Shown: positions 8,764-17,283 of the stretch, one piece after another
Numbering within the stretch: the stretch's first letter is position 1
Layout: every line of letters starts with the position of its first letter
Position numbers and translations under genes: made by a program
The notes under the pieces: model-generated
What the model was told of the DNA's origin: nothing
Database searches by the model: none
Seen by the model: the letters and a program-made list of their open reading frames with translations, nothing else
DNA from: Clostridium uliginosum
Lineage (GTDB): Bacteria; Bacillota; Clostridia; Clostridiales; Clostridiaceae
Assembly (NCBI RefSeq): GCF_900112485.1
Contig: NZ_FOMG01000005.1
Span: 62,001 to 126,000 of the forward strand
Direction of reading: 5' to 3'
Length of the DNA: 64,000 bases

Positions 8764-11160
8764 CTACTTAACATTTTTAACTGGTAATATTATAATAAAT
8801 TCTGCTCCCTTTCCTACTTCACTCTTAACATAAATTTCACCATTATGTATATCTATAATCTGCTTAGTTATTGTTAATCCTAATCCACTTCCCCCATGTT
8901 CTTCTGAATTAGCATCTACAATCTGATTAAATCTATCAAAAATAGCATTGTGATACTTTTTATCTATTCCAATTCCATCATCCTTAACCTTTATTATAAT
9001 TTTATCATTTAAATCTTTTAATATAACTTCTATTTTACCACCTTCAGGTGTAAATTTTGCAGCATTACTAACTAAATTTACAATACACCTTTCTATCTCG
9101 CACCTATCACACTCTATAATCTTTTCCTCAACCTCTGGATCTATAATTAAATGTACACCCTTATTTTCAATATAATCTTTTAAGCTTAATGCTGTTTCTT
9201 CAACTAAATACACTATATCATTTTCTCTAATATCGGTCTCATATCTTCCACTTTCAATCTTATTAGTATCTATTATATTATTTATTAATCGTAATAAACG
9301 GCTTGAATTTCTTTTTATAATTTTCATATAATAATTTAGTTTAGTTTTATCTATTCCTTCTTGTTGTTTATTAAGCTCTGAAATAAGCTGTTCTGTAGAA
9401 GAAATAACATTTAAAGGAGTTCTAAGTTCATGAGAAAGATTTACAAAATAATTATTTTTCCTTCTCTCTAAATCAATCACTTTATTTAATAGTTTATTAC
9501 TTTTTTCCATTTCTTCTCTTAATTGTTTTGTTCTTTTTTCAACCATTTTGTCAAGTCTCTTCATTTTATTATAATTTAAGTAAATAATTAATATAATAAT
9601 TGCAGAATAAACTAACATAGCTTCCTTAGTTCTCCAAATTGGTGGTTTTATAACAAAGCTAACTTCATTTTCTCCACTTATAGATCCATCCTCATTTTTT
9701 ACCTTAACTTTTAATGTATGTTTACCAGATTTTATATTATTGTACACCAATTCATTATCTTTACTAACATTCCATGTATCATCTACATCTGTTAGCTTAT
9801 AATAATATTTTATATTATTATTTCCATAATACGGAATAAATATTTTAAATTTCATCATATTTTCATCCCAATTAAATTCTAATCCATCTATATTATTATA
9901 TTTTTTACCTTTTACCTCAAATCCATCAAATATAATCTTTGTAGAAGACTTAGATTTAGAAGTCTTAATTTCATTAAATATATTTGATTCTTCTGTATCA
10001 GTTCCTATACAAAAGAGTCCATTATCATCCTCATAAATTCCTTGTATAAAATTATCTCTTAAAGCATTTTTAATAACTGGATTATTTTTATAATTATGAT
10101 CTGTGTTATCTGGATCAAAAGTACTAATTCCTGTATATGTACCAACCCACATTAATTTACTTTTATCTTCCATTATACAAATGGCATTCTTATCAATTAA
10201 GCTGTGTTTATTACATTTTTTATTTATATAAGTACTAAAATTATCCTCCTCTTGATTATATTTAGATAATCCATTATTAGTACATATCCATATGTCACCT
10301 CTACTATCTTTTAAGATATCCCTAATTATCCCTCCTTGCAGCTCACTACTGTTTGATCCAGGGTTTGGTTTGTACTTTTCTATTTCATTAGTTTTTATTT
10401 TTATCTTTAATAATCCTTCTCCAAATGTACCAGCCCAAACATATCCATTATGATCACAATACACTTTATATATTGAGTTTTTAAATCCATTACTTTCATC
10501 ATATGAATACTCTATTTTTTTATTTTTAATATCTACTTTATTTAATCCACCTCCAGTCCCCATCCATATATGTCCAAATTCATCTTGATCTAAGCTATAT
10601 ATTGACTGATTAGGAAGTATTTTTTTATCTTCTTTATATAATATTCTTTCAAACTTATCATTTTCTTCATTATAAATATTTAAGCCATCAGCTGTTCCAA
10701 CTAATACTTGTCCTTCATTTGTAATTAATATGTTACAAATATTATAATTAGATAAATCTCCTTTATCTGCATGATCATAATAGTTTTTTACTGTATCATC
10801 ATAAATATTAATCTTACTTAATCCATCTGCAGTCCCTACCCATAAATTCCCTTTTTTATCTTCCCTAATTGATGTTATAGTATTATTAGCAATACTTTTA
10901 GTTGAATTTTCTTCATACTTATAAACCTTAACGTCGTTACCATTATATTTCTTTAATCCATCATAAGTTCCTATCCATATATATCCCCTACTATCCTGAA
11001 AGATAGTTTGTACCATAGATTGAGATAATTGATCATCTATGCTAATACTATTAAATTTAATATTATTATACGCCTTAACATTAATTTTAGGATTAAGTAG
11101 TATAACATTAACAACTACAATCAAAAATAATATTCCTTTTACTATTGCTTTTTTTATCAT
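8764..11160 (-). CDS. hybrid two-component sensor kinase with a single seven-bladed propeller
   Basis: An N-terminal hydrophobic segment (5-27) leads to an outside sensor made of two-component-propeller repeats. The blade cores (W-x-G-T-x-x-G-L type) lie near residues 62, 107, 153, 199, 242, 290 and 338, with a damaged eighth near 384. A Y_Y_Y domain (about 425-503), one TM helix (513-530), a linker coiled coil and HisKA with HELRTPL (His577) follow. The HATPase has NLVSNAAKFTPEGG and DDGIGI. It ends after the ATPase, without receiver or AraC domains. Most relatives carry two propellers (about 14 repeats), so this one is shortened. No response regulator is adjacent. The ligand is unknown, often a glycan in this family. 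Confidence 0.9.
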   Translation of the reverse strand: MIKKAIVKGILFLIVVVNVILLNPKINVKAYNNIKFNSISIDDQLSQSMVQTIFQDSRGYIWIGTYDGLKKYNGNDVKVYKYEENSTKSIANNTITSIREDKKGNLWVGTADGLSKINIYDDTVKNYYDHADKGDLSNYNICNILITNEGQVLVGTADGLNIYNEENDKFERILYKEDKKILPNQSIYSLDQDEFGHIWMGTGGGLNKVDIKNKKIEYSYDESNGFKNSIYKVYCDHNGYVWAGTFGEGLLKIKIKTNEIEKYKPNPGSNSSELQGGIIRDILKDSRGDIWICTNNGLSKYNQEEDNFSTYINKKCNKHSLIDKNAICIMEDKSKLMWVGTYTGISTFDPDNTDHNYKNNPVIKNALRDNFIQGIYEDDNGLFCIGTDTEESNIFNEIKTSKSKSSTKIIFDGFEVKGKKYNNIDGLEFNWDENMMKFKIFIPYYGNNNIKYYYKLTDVDDTWNVSKDNELVYNNIKSGKHTLKVKVKNEDGSISGENEVSFVIKPPIWRTKEAMLVYSAIIILIIYLNYNKMKRLDKMVEKRTKQLREEMEKSNKLLNKVIDLERRKNNYFVNLSHELRTPLNVISSTEQLISELNKQQEGIDKTKLNYYMKIIKRNSSRLLRLINNIIDTNKIESGRYETDIRENDIVYLVEETALSLKDYIENKGVHLIIDPEVEEKIIECDRCEIERCIVNLVSNAAKFTPEGGKIEVILKDLNDKIIIKVKDDGIGIDKKYHNAIFDRFNQIVDANSEEHGGSGLGLTITKQIIDIHNGEIYVKSEVGKGAEFIIILPVKNVK

Positions 11161-11278
11161 ATTTTCTCCTTTTTCGACATTTTTTACTTGTTTAATTGTA
11201 CTACATAATTATTTTTAAATACAATTATTTATATAAAATATTTTAATTTTATACTATTCAAGGCATATATAAAGAAAA

Positions 11279-11334
11279 TTTAAAGAGATATATACTTATT
11301 TTATGAATTAAAAACAAGTATATATCTCTTTAAA
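11279..11334 (-). terminator. terminator downstream of uvsE
   Basis: TTTAAAGAGATATATACTT and AAGTATATATCTCTTTAAA are perfect 19-bp complements around an 18-base loop, located 50 bases after the uvsE stop. Confidence 0.85.
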
Positions 11335-11383
11335 AGTATATAATACACTTTAATTGTTTGATAATTAATATTAAATATTTTTA

Positions 11384-12346
11384 CTAAACTTCAAAGGTTG
11401 TATTATCAATCCATTTATATTCAGGTTTTATATATTTAATATCTTCTACTAATTTAAATAGTGCTCTATCTTTTTCCTTACATTCAAGCATTATGTCAAA
11501 ATCTCTTTTAAGATTTTTAGTCTTTTGAATAAATTCAATAAAATCTTTTGGATTTATGAAATCTGAATGTTTCCTATCATTTTCATATTCTCTTGGAGTT
11601 GAAAAATGTATTTTAGGAGGAAACACTTCATTATTCCAAGTATTAAAAATTTCTTTTAATAAATCTCCTATATCTTCACCATTATTATTACAATTGTGAT
11701 GGTGAACATCCAAAACCATAGGTGTATTTAATTTATTACATATATTAAGAATTTCTTTAGCAGTATATGTTTTGTCATCATTTTCTATAATTATTCTTGA
11801 GGTTATCTCTTTTGGAAATTTTCTGAAATTATTAATGAATCTGTCAATTCCAGCTTCCTTTCCTCCAGTTGCTCCTCCAATATGTATTACCATCTTACCT
11901 TCCGGATAATTAAAATCTTCAAACCATTCTGCTTGATGCATCAAATTTATTTTAGTATTTTCTACAACTTTAGTATTAATACTATTTATTACATTAAATT
12001 GATCTGGATGTGTATCTACTCTCATATCAGCTTTTCTAATTAATTTACCTATATATTGAAAGTCATTTCTAAATGTTTTTCTATGTCCCCAATACCCTAC
12101 CTCTGGATGTGTTACTAAAGGTATAAGTGCCGAAGTTATTCTATAAAAATGTATATTATTATCTATATTGTATTTAAGTAATGTTTCTAAATCATTTAAA
12201 TTTGATAATGTAACCATCTTTAATTTTTCAAGTCTTTTTTCTTCTCCAATAATTTTATTATAATTACTAAACGTAACATTGCTAGAGCTAGTAACTTTCT
12301 TTCCTAAATTCATAGAAATTGCAACATAACCAAGTCTTATTATCAT
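11384..12346 (-). CDS. uvsE: UV DNA damage endonuclease
   Basis: This 320-residue TIM-barrel enzyme nicks DNA 5' of UV photoproducts, starting an excision pathway independent of UvrABC. The family start RLGYVAISMNLG, the RITSALIPLVTHPEVGYWGHR region, RVDTHPDQFNVINS, HIGGATGGKEAGIDRF, IIENDDKTYTAKEIL, LDVHHHNC and MLECKEKDRALF supply the metal-binding His, Glu and Asp residues in the usual order. GGAGAAAAATTTT precedes the ATG. It stands alone between a repeat region and its own terminator. Confidence 0.95.
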   Translation of the reverse strand: MIIRLGYVAISMNLGKKVTSSSNVTFSNYNKIIGEEKRLEKLKMVTLSNLNDLETLLKYNIDNNIHFYRITSALIPLVTHPEVGYWGHRKTFRNDFQYIGKLIRKADMRVDTHPDQFNVINSINTKVVENTKINLMHQAEWFEDFNYPEGKMVIHIGGATGGKEAGIDRFINNFRKFPKEITSRIIIENDDKTYTAKEILNICNKLNTPMVLDVHHHNCNNNGEDIGDLLKEIFNTWNNEVFPPKIHFSTPREYENDRKHSDFINPKDFIEFIQKTKNLKRDFDIMLECKEKDRALFKLVEDIKYIKPEYKWIDNTTFEV

Positions 12347-12385
12347 AAAATTTTTCTCCTAACTTCAAACTCCAATGTATTTTTA

Positions 12386-12470
12386 GGCTTGTTTTAAAAC
12401 CGTGTTGATATTGTTACATATTGTTCAGCGTGCTAAAGAATTAGACTTAAGAACATCTAATTTAGATTAT
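12386..12470. repeat. truncated family B MITE, left end only
   Basis: GGCTTGTTTTAAAACCGTGT followed by TGATATTGTTACATATTG is the family B terminal repeat. GACTTAAGAACATCTAA matches the interior of the complete copy at 38813-39104. No right end follows. The rest of 12471-12673 is AT-rich and includes an isolated TTAGGCACATTTACATTGC (near 12507), a family A end. A 60-codon frame across this stretch is not a gene. Confidence 0.65.
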
Positions 12471-12673
12471 GTTTTACAGTTTTCTTTTATTTCTTGCTTT
12501 CATTTTAGGCACATTTACATTGCTTCAGGATTAGAATATACAAGTAAACCTTATTTTATACTTAGTTTCTTTCTATTACATTAATTAATTTAAAGTAATA
12601 CTTCTATATTAATTAATGCAATAAAAGCTCAGCCCTTATCCAAGTAAAACAGTTTTAAATATAGATCCTAACT

Positions 12674-12779
12674 AAGGCACATTCAAAAAAAATAAGAAAA
12701 GTGTAGATTTTTAAGTAGAATCTAAAAAGACTCTGCCTTTTTAAACTCCACTTAAAAATGTACACCTTCCTTATGTGCT
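12674..12779. repeat. family A repeat, divergent interior
   Basis: It is bounded by AGGCACATTC and TTATGTGCT. Inside, GTGTAGATTTTTAAGT and ACTTAAAAATGTACAC form an imperfect inverted repeat around a 40-base centre. It lies downstream of the MATE gene and may serve as its 3' hairpin. Confidence 0.6.
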
Positions 12780-12848
12780 ATAATTACTAATTAAAAGAAC
12801 TAAGCTAATACATTTTATTCTCCCTTGTGTAGTAGCTTTTTATTAATA

Positions 12849-12880
12849 GGCTCTGTTTTAATGTAGTGTTTATATTGTTA
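12849..12880. repeat. solo family B end overlapping the MATE stop codon
   Basis: GGCTCTGTTTTAATG followed by TAGTGTTTATATTGTTA is a family B terminal repeat. It runs into the MATE coding region, and its final TTA supplies that gene's stop codon on the minus strand. Confidence 0.55.
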
Positions 12881-14239
12881 GATAACTTTATGCTTAAGCC
12901 ATTTTTCTCCTTTAAGTCTAAAACAATACATTGTTCCACGAATAGCCCAATCTGCATACATTCCAATCCAAACTCCTAATACTCCAAATCCAAATACAAC
13001 TCCTAAAATATAACCCGTAAATATTCTAAAAATCCACATTCCAATAAATGCAGTTAACATTGTATATCTAGTATCTCCGGCACCCTTTAATCCTGCCGAA
13101 AGAATAAATGAAATAGGCCAAATTAACAGTGCAATACTATTACTCCTAATTAAGGTTGCTGAAATACTTATTACTTCAGGACTATCTGTATAAAGTGATG
13201 ATACCCATCCTGCAATTGGTATAAATAACAATCCTATTGATACTAAGCATACAGTTCCAAATTTGGTTAAATAAATCAAAGTACTCTTTGCTCCTTTAAT
13301 ATCATCTCTTCCAATATACTGACCAACTAAAGTTGTTGCAGCTAATGTTAGTGCACACCCTGGAACATTAATAATTGAAGCAATTGACATTCCAATTGCA
13401 TTAGCTGCAATTGATGCTGTGCCCATAGTTACTATAAATATTTGTACTATTAGCTTTCCAGTATTAAAAAGTACTTGTTCAATTCCTGCTGGTATACCTA
13501 TATTAAATATACTTTTTTGTATTTTTATATCAAACTTGAATGGAAATACTTTTCTAATTTTAATAACCTTACTTCCTCTAAATAAAACAATACCAATAAT
13601 TGCTGTACCAACCAATCTAGCTATTGCTATTGATATAGCAGCTCCTGCTATTCCAAATGATGGAGTGTTTATATGAAACCATAAAAATTCAACATCATTT
13701 ATCCCATATATTAATATAAATCCTAATATTATATTTACTAAATTCATAAACATTGTTATATACATTGGTGTCTTAGTATCTCCACATCCTCTTAATACTC
13801 CATTTGCAATTTGTTCTACTGCAATAAATGGATAAGTTAAAAGCGTAAATTCCAAATATAGCTTGGCATTTACTTTTACTAATTCCTCTGCTGAACCATA
13901 AAGTGTATTAATCATAGGAATCCGAAAAATCCATATTAACAAAGTTATTAATGTAGATAAAATTAAGCCTGATACCAAGGCTTGTCTAGCTGTTTCATTC
14001 GCCTTTTTAGGATTTTCTCTTCCAATTTGTTGGGCTACAACCACAGTAGCTCCAACAGATAAAGCAGCAAAAAAAGATATAAACATATTATTTATAGAAT
14101 CAACCATACCAATAGCTGAAACAGCTTCTTCTCCAATATATCCAGCCATCATTGTATTACATACCCCTAAAAGCATAACAAAAGTCTGCTCTACCATTAT
14201 TGGTATAGCTAATTTCAAAACATTCTTTCTTATAAACAT
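12878..14239 (-). CDS. MATE family efflux transporter
   Basis: This polytopic membrane protein has about 12 hydrophobic segments in two related halves, as expected for Na+ or H+ coupled multidrug export. Typical motifs are IPIMVEQTFVMLLGVCNTMM at the N-terminus, ANGVLRGCGDTKTPMY mid-protein and LSAGLKGAGDTRYTM in the second half. I chose the ATG at 14239 because AGAGG lies 8 bases ahead. A GTG seven codons earlier lacks a ribosome site. The result is 453 residues, standard for the family. The substrate cannot be predicted. The last codons lie in a family B terminal repeat, so the C-terminus may have been altered. Confidence 0.93.
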   Translation of the reverse strand: MFIRKNVLKLAIPIMVEQTFVMLLGVCNTMMAGYIGEEAVSAIGMVDSINNMFISFFAALSVGATVVVAQQIGRENPKKANETARQALVSGLILSTLITLLIWIFRIPMINTLYGSAEELVKVNAKLYLEFTLLTYPFIAVEQIANGVLRGCGDTKTPMYITMFMNLVNIILGFILIYGINDVEFLWFHINTPSFGIAGAAISIAIARLVGTAIIGIVLFRGSKVIKIRKVFPFKFDIKIQKSIFNIGIPAGIEQVLFNTGKLIVQIFIVTMGTASIAANAIGMSIASIINVPGCALTLAATTLVGQYIGRDDIKGAKSTLIYLTKFGTVCLVSIGLLFIPIAGWVSSLYTDSPEVISISATLIRSNSIALLIWPISFILSAGLKGAGDTRYTMLTAFIGMWIFRIFTGYILGVVFGFGVLGVWIGMYADWAIRGTMYCFRLKGEKWLKHKVI

Positions 14240-14410
14240 CAAATTGCCTCTTTCCACCACCTAGTAATTATATTATAAAGCCCCATATAATTATTAGTTT
14301 TTACGTTAATGTTAAATATTTTATAATATAATTATACCATATTTTATTATAACTTAATGCTATCTTATCACCTTGCTCATCTGAATATGATTAATTCAGT
14401 TTTAAAAATA

Positions 14411-14449
14411 AAAAATACCTAATAGATTTTATCTCTATTTGGTACTTTT
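14411..14449 (-). terminator. terminator of the 14474 gene
   Basis: AAAAATACCTAATAGA pairs with TCTATTTGGTACTTTT around TTTTATC. On the minus strand the hairpin ends in TATTTTT, 25 bases after the stop. Confidence 0.8.
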
Positions 14450-14473
14450 ACATTAATTTATTGCATTTTTTTA

Positions 14474-15067
14474 TCATCTATTTATTCTATGCTTATATAA
14501 ATCTATTTTTTTATTTTTATCAGTTATAATATCTTGTATATGTTTTTTTTCATTTTCTAATTTTAACTTCACTGTTTTTTGCTCTACTTTTAATGTAATC
14601 CATTTAATTGCATTAAAATAATCATCATCATCAATCATTCCCTCTTTCCATAATGAAGTTACTGTTTTTTCTAAATCATTTAAATCATTAGATGATACAT
14701 TATTTCCATATTTACGTATGATTTCAGTAATGTTTATTTTTTTATTTTTTTTATAATATTCATCTGGATTTTTAGACATGTTAATATTAAATATTTTCTC
14801 CATATCTTCTATTGCCTTTGATACAATTTCTTTATGTTTTTCAGTTAATTCCTCTTTATCACTTTTTTCTGTTTGTCCTATTTCACTTTGTGATTTATTT
14901 ATATCTTTACCGTTTAAGTCTTTATCTTTAATTGATGTTTGGACATTATTGCAACTTGTTATTGCCTTGTTAAGTTGTTCTTTAAAAGTAGTATTAGTAT
15001 CTCTTGTCGTTTTTATTGAACTATATTCATAGTCACTTATTTTTTTATTACCTATTTTAATTTCCAT
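14474..15067 (-). CDS. hypothetical protein
   Basis: The product has 197 residues when started at the ATG at 15067, which has AAAGGATGATAAGT ahead of it. An ATG three codons earlier sits too close to the ribosome site. The N-terminal third is polar and probably disordered (Thr, Ser, Asn, Lys rich). The C-terminal 110 residues look helical, ending in a basic coiled coil (LENEKKHIQDIITDKNKKID). There is no signal peptide, membrane helix or known motif. Its own terminator follows. I cannot name a function. Confidence 0.72.
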   Translation of the reverse strand: MEIKIGNKKISDYEYSSIKTTRDTNTTFKEQLNKAITSCNNVQTSIKDKDLNGKDINKSQSEIGQTEKSDKEELTEKHKEIVSKAIEDMEKIFNINMSKNPDEYYKKNKKINITEIIRKYGNNVSSNDLNDLEKTVTSLWKEGMIDDDDYFNAIKWITLKVEQKTVKLKLENEKKHIQDIITDKNKKIDLYKHRINR

Positions 15068-15098
15068 ACTTATCATCCTTTAAATTAATATTTTGTTT

Positions 15099-15166
15099 AA
15101 GCATGTGAAAAAAAATAATAAGTCAAATAGACTAGCATACTAACTTATTATTTTTTCGCTGTACCT
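15099..15166. repeat. family A palindromic repeat
   Basis: AAAAAATAATAAGT and ACTTATTATTTTTT are perfect 14-bp complements around CAAATAGACTAGCATACTA. Degraded family ends (GCATGTGAAA, GCTGTACCTTA) bound them. The rest of the gap to 15344 is plain AT-rich DNA. Confidence 0.7.
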
Positions 15167-15344
15167 TACATATAATTATCGTTTTTGTAATTTATTTCTT
15201 TAATTATATTTTATATCATAAATTAGTTTATAATTACATTACATTAATATATTGGATGACATTTGAAAACTATTCAAATTAGGTATATAAAATAAAAATC
15301 ATCTAAAATTTTATTAATATCAAATTGCTATATTGATATGGATT

Positions 15345-15386
15345 AACAAAAAAAATAACCATATCTTATAATAAGAAATAGTTACT
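15345..15386 (-). terminator. terminator of the 15395 gene
   Basis: On the minus strand AAGTAACTATTTCTTA pairs imperfectly with TAAGATATGGTTATTT. A run of T follows, immediately downstream of the stop codon at 15395. Confidence 0.7.
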
Positions 15387-15394
15387 TAATTAAA

Positions 15395-16009
15395 TTACTT
15401 ATTTAATTTTTTAATCTTAAACTTATCTTTTACATTTACAACATTAATATTTAAAACATTGAGTAGCTTTTCTAAACTCTTAACCTGATTTATGTATTTT
15501 ATATTATTTTTTTCTACTAACTTTTCTACCATTTTAGTTATATCAGCTTTTTCTTCACTATTTAATTTAATAATCTTTTTTAAACATTCCCTATTAATAT
15601 AAATTAAAGTAGTCCAAATTTGTTCCTCTGTAATTTTATTATTATCCATTAACACCCAGGTAAAATCTTTTCTTCTAGAATTTGCTGGATATGCTTCTTT
15701 AAAGAACTTTATAAAATTATCTTCTTCTTTTGGATCCTTTATACTAATATACTTTCCAAGTTGAGCCTTTAGTTGATTTTTCAAATACATCATTGTATTC
15801 GGTTTTATTTGATTTGCCATTTTTTCAATACTATTATAAATTAAATTATAAGTTTGTTCGATTTGCTCAATATTAGCATTTTCCTTTTTCAGTATTCTTG
15901 TAATGTCTATGTATTCTAATATGTTTTTCTTACAATTCAACTCTTTATTATACAATTTTTCCCATATTTCATCTCCACTTAAATTTTCTAAAATTATATT
16001 TTCTTCCAT
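15395..16009 (-). CDS. hypothetical protein, all-helical
   Basis: This 204-residue product starts MEENIILENLSGDEIWEKLY after AAAGGATGAAG. It is predicted helical throughout, rich in Lys, Asn and Ile, and lacks membrane segments, Cys clusters or known motifs. YINRECLKKIIKLNSEEKAD is the most distinctive stretch. A terminator follows its stop. Like the 14474 gene it is a lone small cytosolic protein of unknown role. Nothing suggests the two work together apart from proximity and shared strand. Confidence 0.75.
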   Translation of the reverse strand: MEENIILENLSGDEIWEKLYNKELNCKKNILEYIDITRILKKENANIEQIEQTYNLIYNSIEKMANQIKPNTMMYLKNQLKAQLGKYISIKDPKEEDNFIKFFKEAYPANSRRKDFTWVLMDNNKITEEQIWTTLIYINRECLKKIIKLNSEEKADITKMVEKLVEKNNIKYINQVKSLEKLLNVLNINVVNVKDKFKIKKLNK

Positions 16010-16090
16010 ATATTTTCTTCATCCTTTGCCTATCATTTATTTTTATCATTTGTTTCTATTATAACGTAATTGTAGATTGAATTAAAAGAA

Positions 16091-16141
16091 AAAAGGAATG
16101 TCTATTAAAATTATTTTAAAATTTTTTAGACATTCCTTTTC
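16091..16141. terminator. hairpin upstream of the 15395 gene
   Basis: AAAAGGAATGTCTA pairs with TAGACATTCCTTTT around an AT-only loop. It lies between the minus-strand small gene at 16259 and the 15395 gene, so it probably ends the transcript of the former. Confidence 0.75.
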
Positions 16142-16178
16142 CTAAATATAAATTTTTTGATGTTTATTACAAAAACAA

Positions 16179-16240
16179 TTTAGACACATTAAAGAAAATA
16201 GACTGGCTGACTTACTTGTTATTTCTTTTAATATGCCTTA
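16179..16240. repeat. family A repeat copy
   Basis: TTAGACACATTAAAGAAAAT on the left and ATTTCTTTTAATATGCCTTA on the right are the two ends. GACTGGCTGACTTACTTGTT lies between them. The ends are inverted relative to each other, as in the other copies. Confidence 0.65.
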
Positions 16241-16258
16241 CCCATCTAAATTATAAGT

Positions 16259-16393
16259 TTAAATCTTAAAGTCTTTAGGATCATGTTCTTTTGCTTTTGG
16301 TTCTCCAAAAACAGCTTTAATACTTTCTGCTTGAGGATTGTGATTTACATGTTTTTTCTTTCTTTTGTTTGTTGCTTTCATTTGTTTTCCCAT
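16259..16393 (-). CDS. small basic protein, 44 residues
   Basis: This gene is too short for routine ORF calling, but a strong GAGGTGATAGAA ribosome site stands directly before the ATG at 16393. The frame reads MGKQMKATNKRKKKH, then a segment HNPQAESIKAVFGEPKAKEH and a DPKDFKI tail. It is Lys rich and likely disordered. The HNPQAESIKAVFGEP core resembles a short clostridial family that I recall being listed as CPC_1213, not verified here. Function unknown. A second tiny gene with a similar polar composition lies 229 bases upstream. Confidence 0.7.
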   Translation of the reverse strand: MGKQMKATNKRKKKHVNHNPQAESIKAVFGEPKAKEHDPKDFKI

Positions 16394-16583
16394 TTCTATC
16401 ACCTCAATATTATAATGTCCAACCTCCTTATTTTTTACCCTTTATAATACTTAGATTTATATCAAGTAAAATACTATATTTTAATTTATTATATATAGTT
16501 GAATTATTATCCTTTTTGCAAAACATTTATTACAAATTAAAAATAACAAGTCAGTATGCTAATCTATTTATGTAAACACACAA

Positions 16584-16617
16584 AAACACTAACGATAATA
16601 TTAATCGTTAGTGTTTC
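16584..16617 (-). terminator. terminator of the small gene at 16622
   Basis: AAACACTAACGAT pairs with ATCGTTAGTGTTT around AATATTA. On the minus strand it is followed by TTTTTGTG, six bases after the stop. Confidence 0.88.
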
Positions 16618-16621
16618 TTTT

Positions 16622-16768
16622 TTATAAATGGTCCTTTTCTTTATGTGAAGGTGCACCTATCTTCTTCCCTTCAATAATTCCTAAATCAGAATTATCCTTT
16701 GGATCCATTTTTCTAAGTTCAGCATTGGATTTAGGTCTATCTTTTAATCTACTTTTATTATTGTCCAT
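16622..16768 (-). CDS. small polar protein, 48 residues
   Basis: The ATG at 16768 follows GAGGTGAAACACT. The product is MDNNKSRLKDRPKSNAELRK followed by MDPKDNSDLGIIEGKKIGAP and SHKEKDHL. It is short, highly charged and lacks hydrophobic segments. A perfect terminator directly after the stop supports a real single-gene unit. I do not know the function. Together with the 16259 gene it could be a sporulation-type or stress-type small protein, but nothing in the sequence proves that. Confidence 0.65.
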   Translation of the reverse strand: MDNNKSRLKDRPKSNAELRKMDPKDNSDLGIIEGKKIGAPSHKEKDHL

Positions 16769-16838
16769 AGTGTTTCACCTCACTCATTGATATGATGTGC
16801 TTATATCAATATTTTATACCATGAACTTTAGGCACGCC

Positions 16839-17261
16839 TTATTCTATAATCTTTACTACGTCATCCGCGCTTGCTTTTATTGTAAATATAATATTTTCAT
16901 CTATTCTTAATTTGCATTCATTTATATTTACCTTTATTTGATTTATATTTAAGCTATTTTTAGATAATTCTCTATATCTTGTTGATGATATATCTACATT
17001 AAACTTCTTATCTTTAGTTCCTGTAAGTTTAATCATCGATCCATCTTTACTATTATCATTAACTTTTATGTTTATAATATTATTACCTTTATTACTACAA
17101 CCTAAACCCAATTCAGTAGGAACTTTATTAATAGTAGCCTGACCTATCATAGTCATCCATCCACCACTTAACTTACTCTTAACTAATAAATCTAATTTAT
17201 AATTTTCTTCTATTTTTTTTAAAACTTTTCCTAGCTCAATTACTGTTAATTCTAATTTCAT
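16839..17261 (-). CDS. hypothetical protein downstream of the activase gene
   Basis: I started this at the ATG at 17261 (MKLELTVIELGKVL), which has GAGGGAAG ahead of it and leaves a 22-base gap after the activase stop. A longer frame to 17303 would overlap that gene and its ribosome site. The 140-residue product begins with a helix and then shows alternating beta strands (NIINIKVNDNSKDGSMIKLT), with no membrane segment. It probably shares the activase transcript. I do not recognise a family. Confidence 0.75.
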   Translation of the reverse strand: MKLELTVIELGKVLKKIEENYKLDLLVKSKLSGGWMTMIGQATINKVPTELGLGCSNKGNNIINIKVNDNSKDGSMIKLTGTKDKKFNVDISSTRYRELSKNSLNINQIKVNINECKLRIDENIIFTIKASADDVVKIIE

Positions 17262-17283
17262 ATTCTTAAACTTCCCTCTTTTT

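Noticed and set aside
12402-12584. 60-codon plus-strand frame near 12.4 kb
   Set aside because: It starts inside a truncated family B repeat, has no ribosome site and reads as random AT-rich sequence.
16369-16575. 68-codon plus-strand frame
   Set aside because: It overlaps the well-supported small minus-strand gene at 16259-16393 and has no ribosome site.
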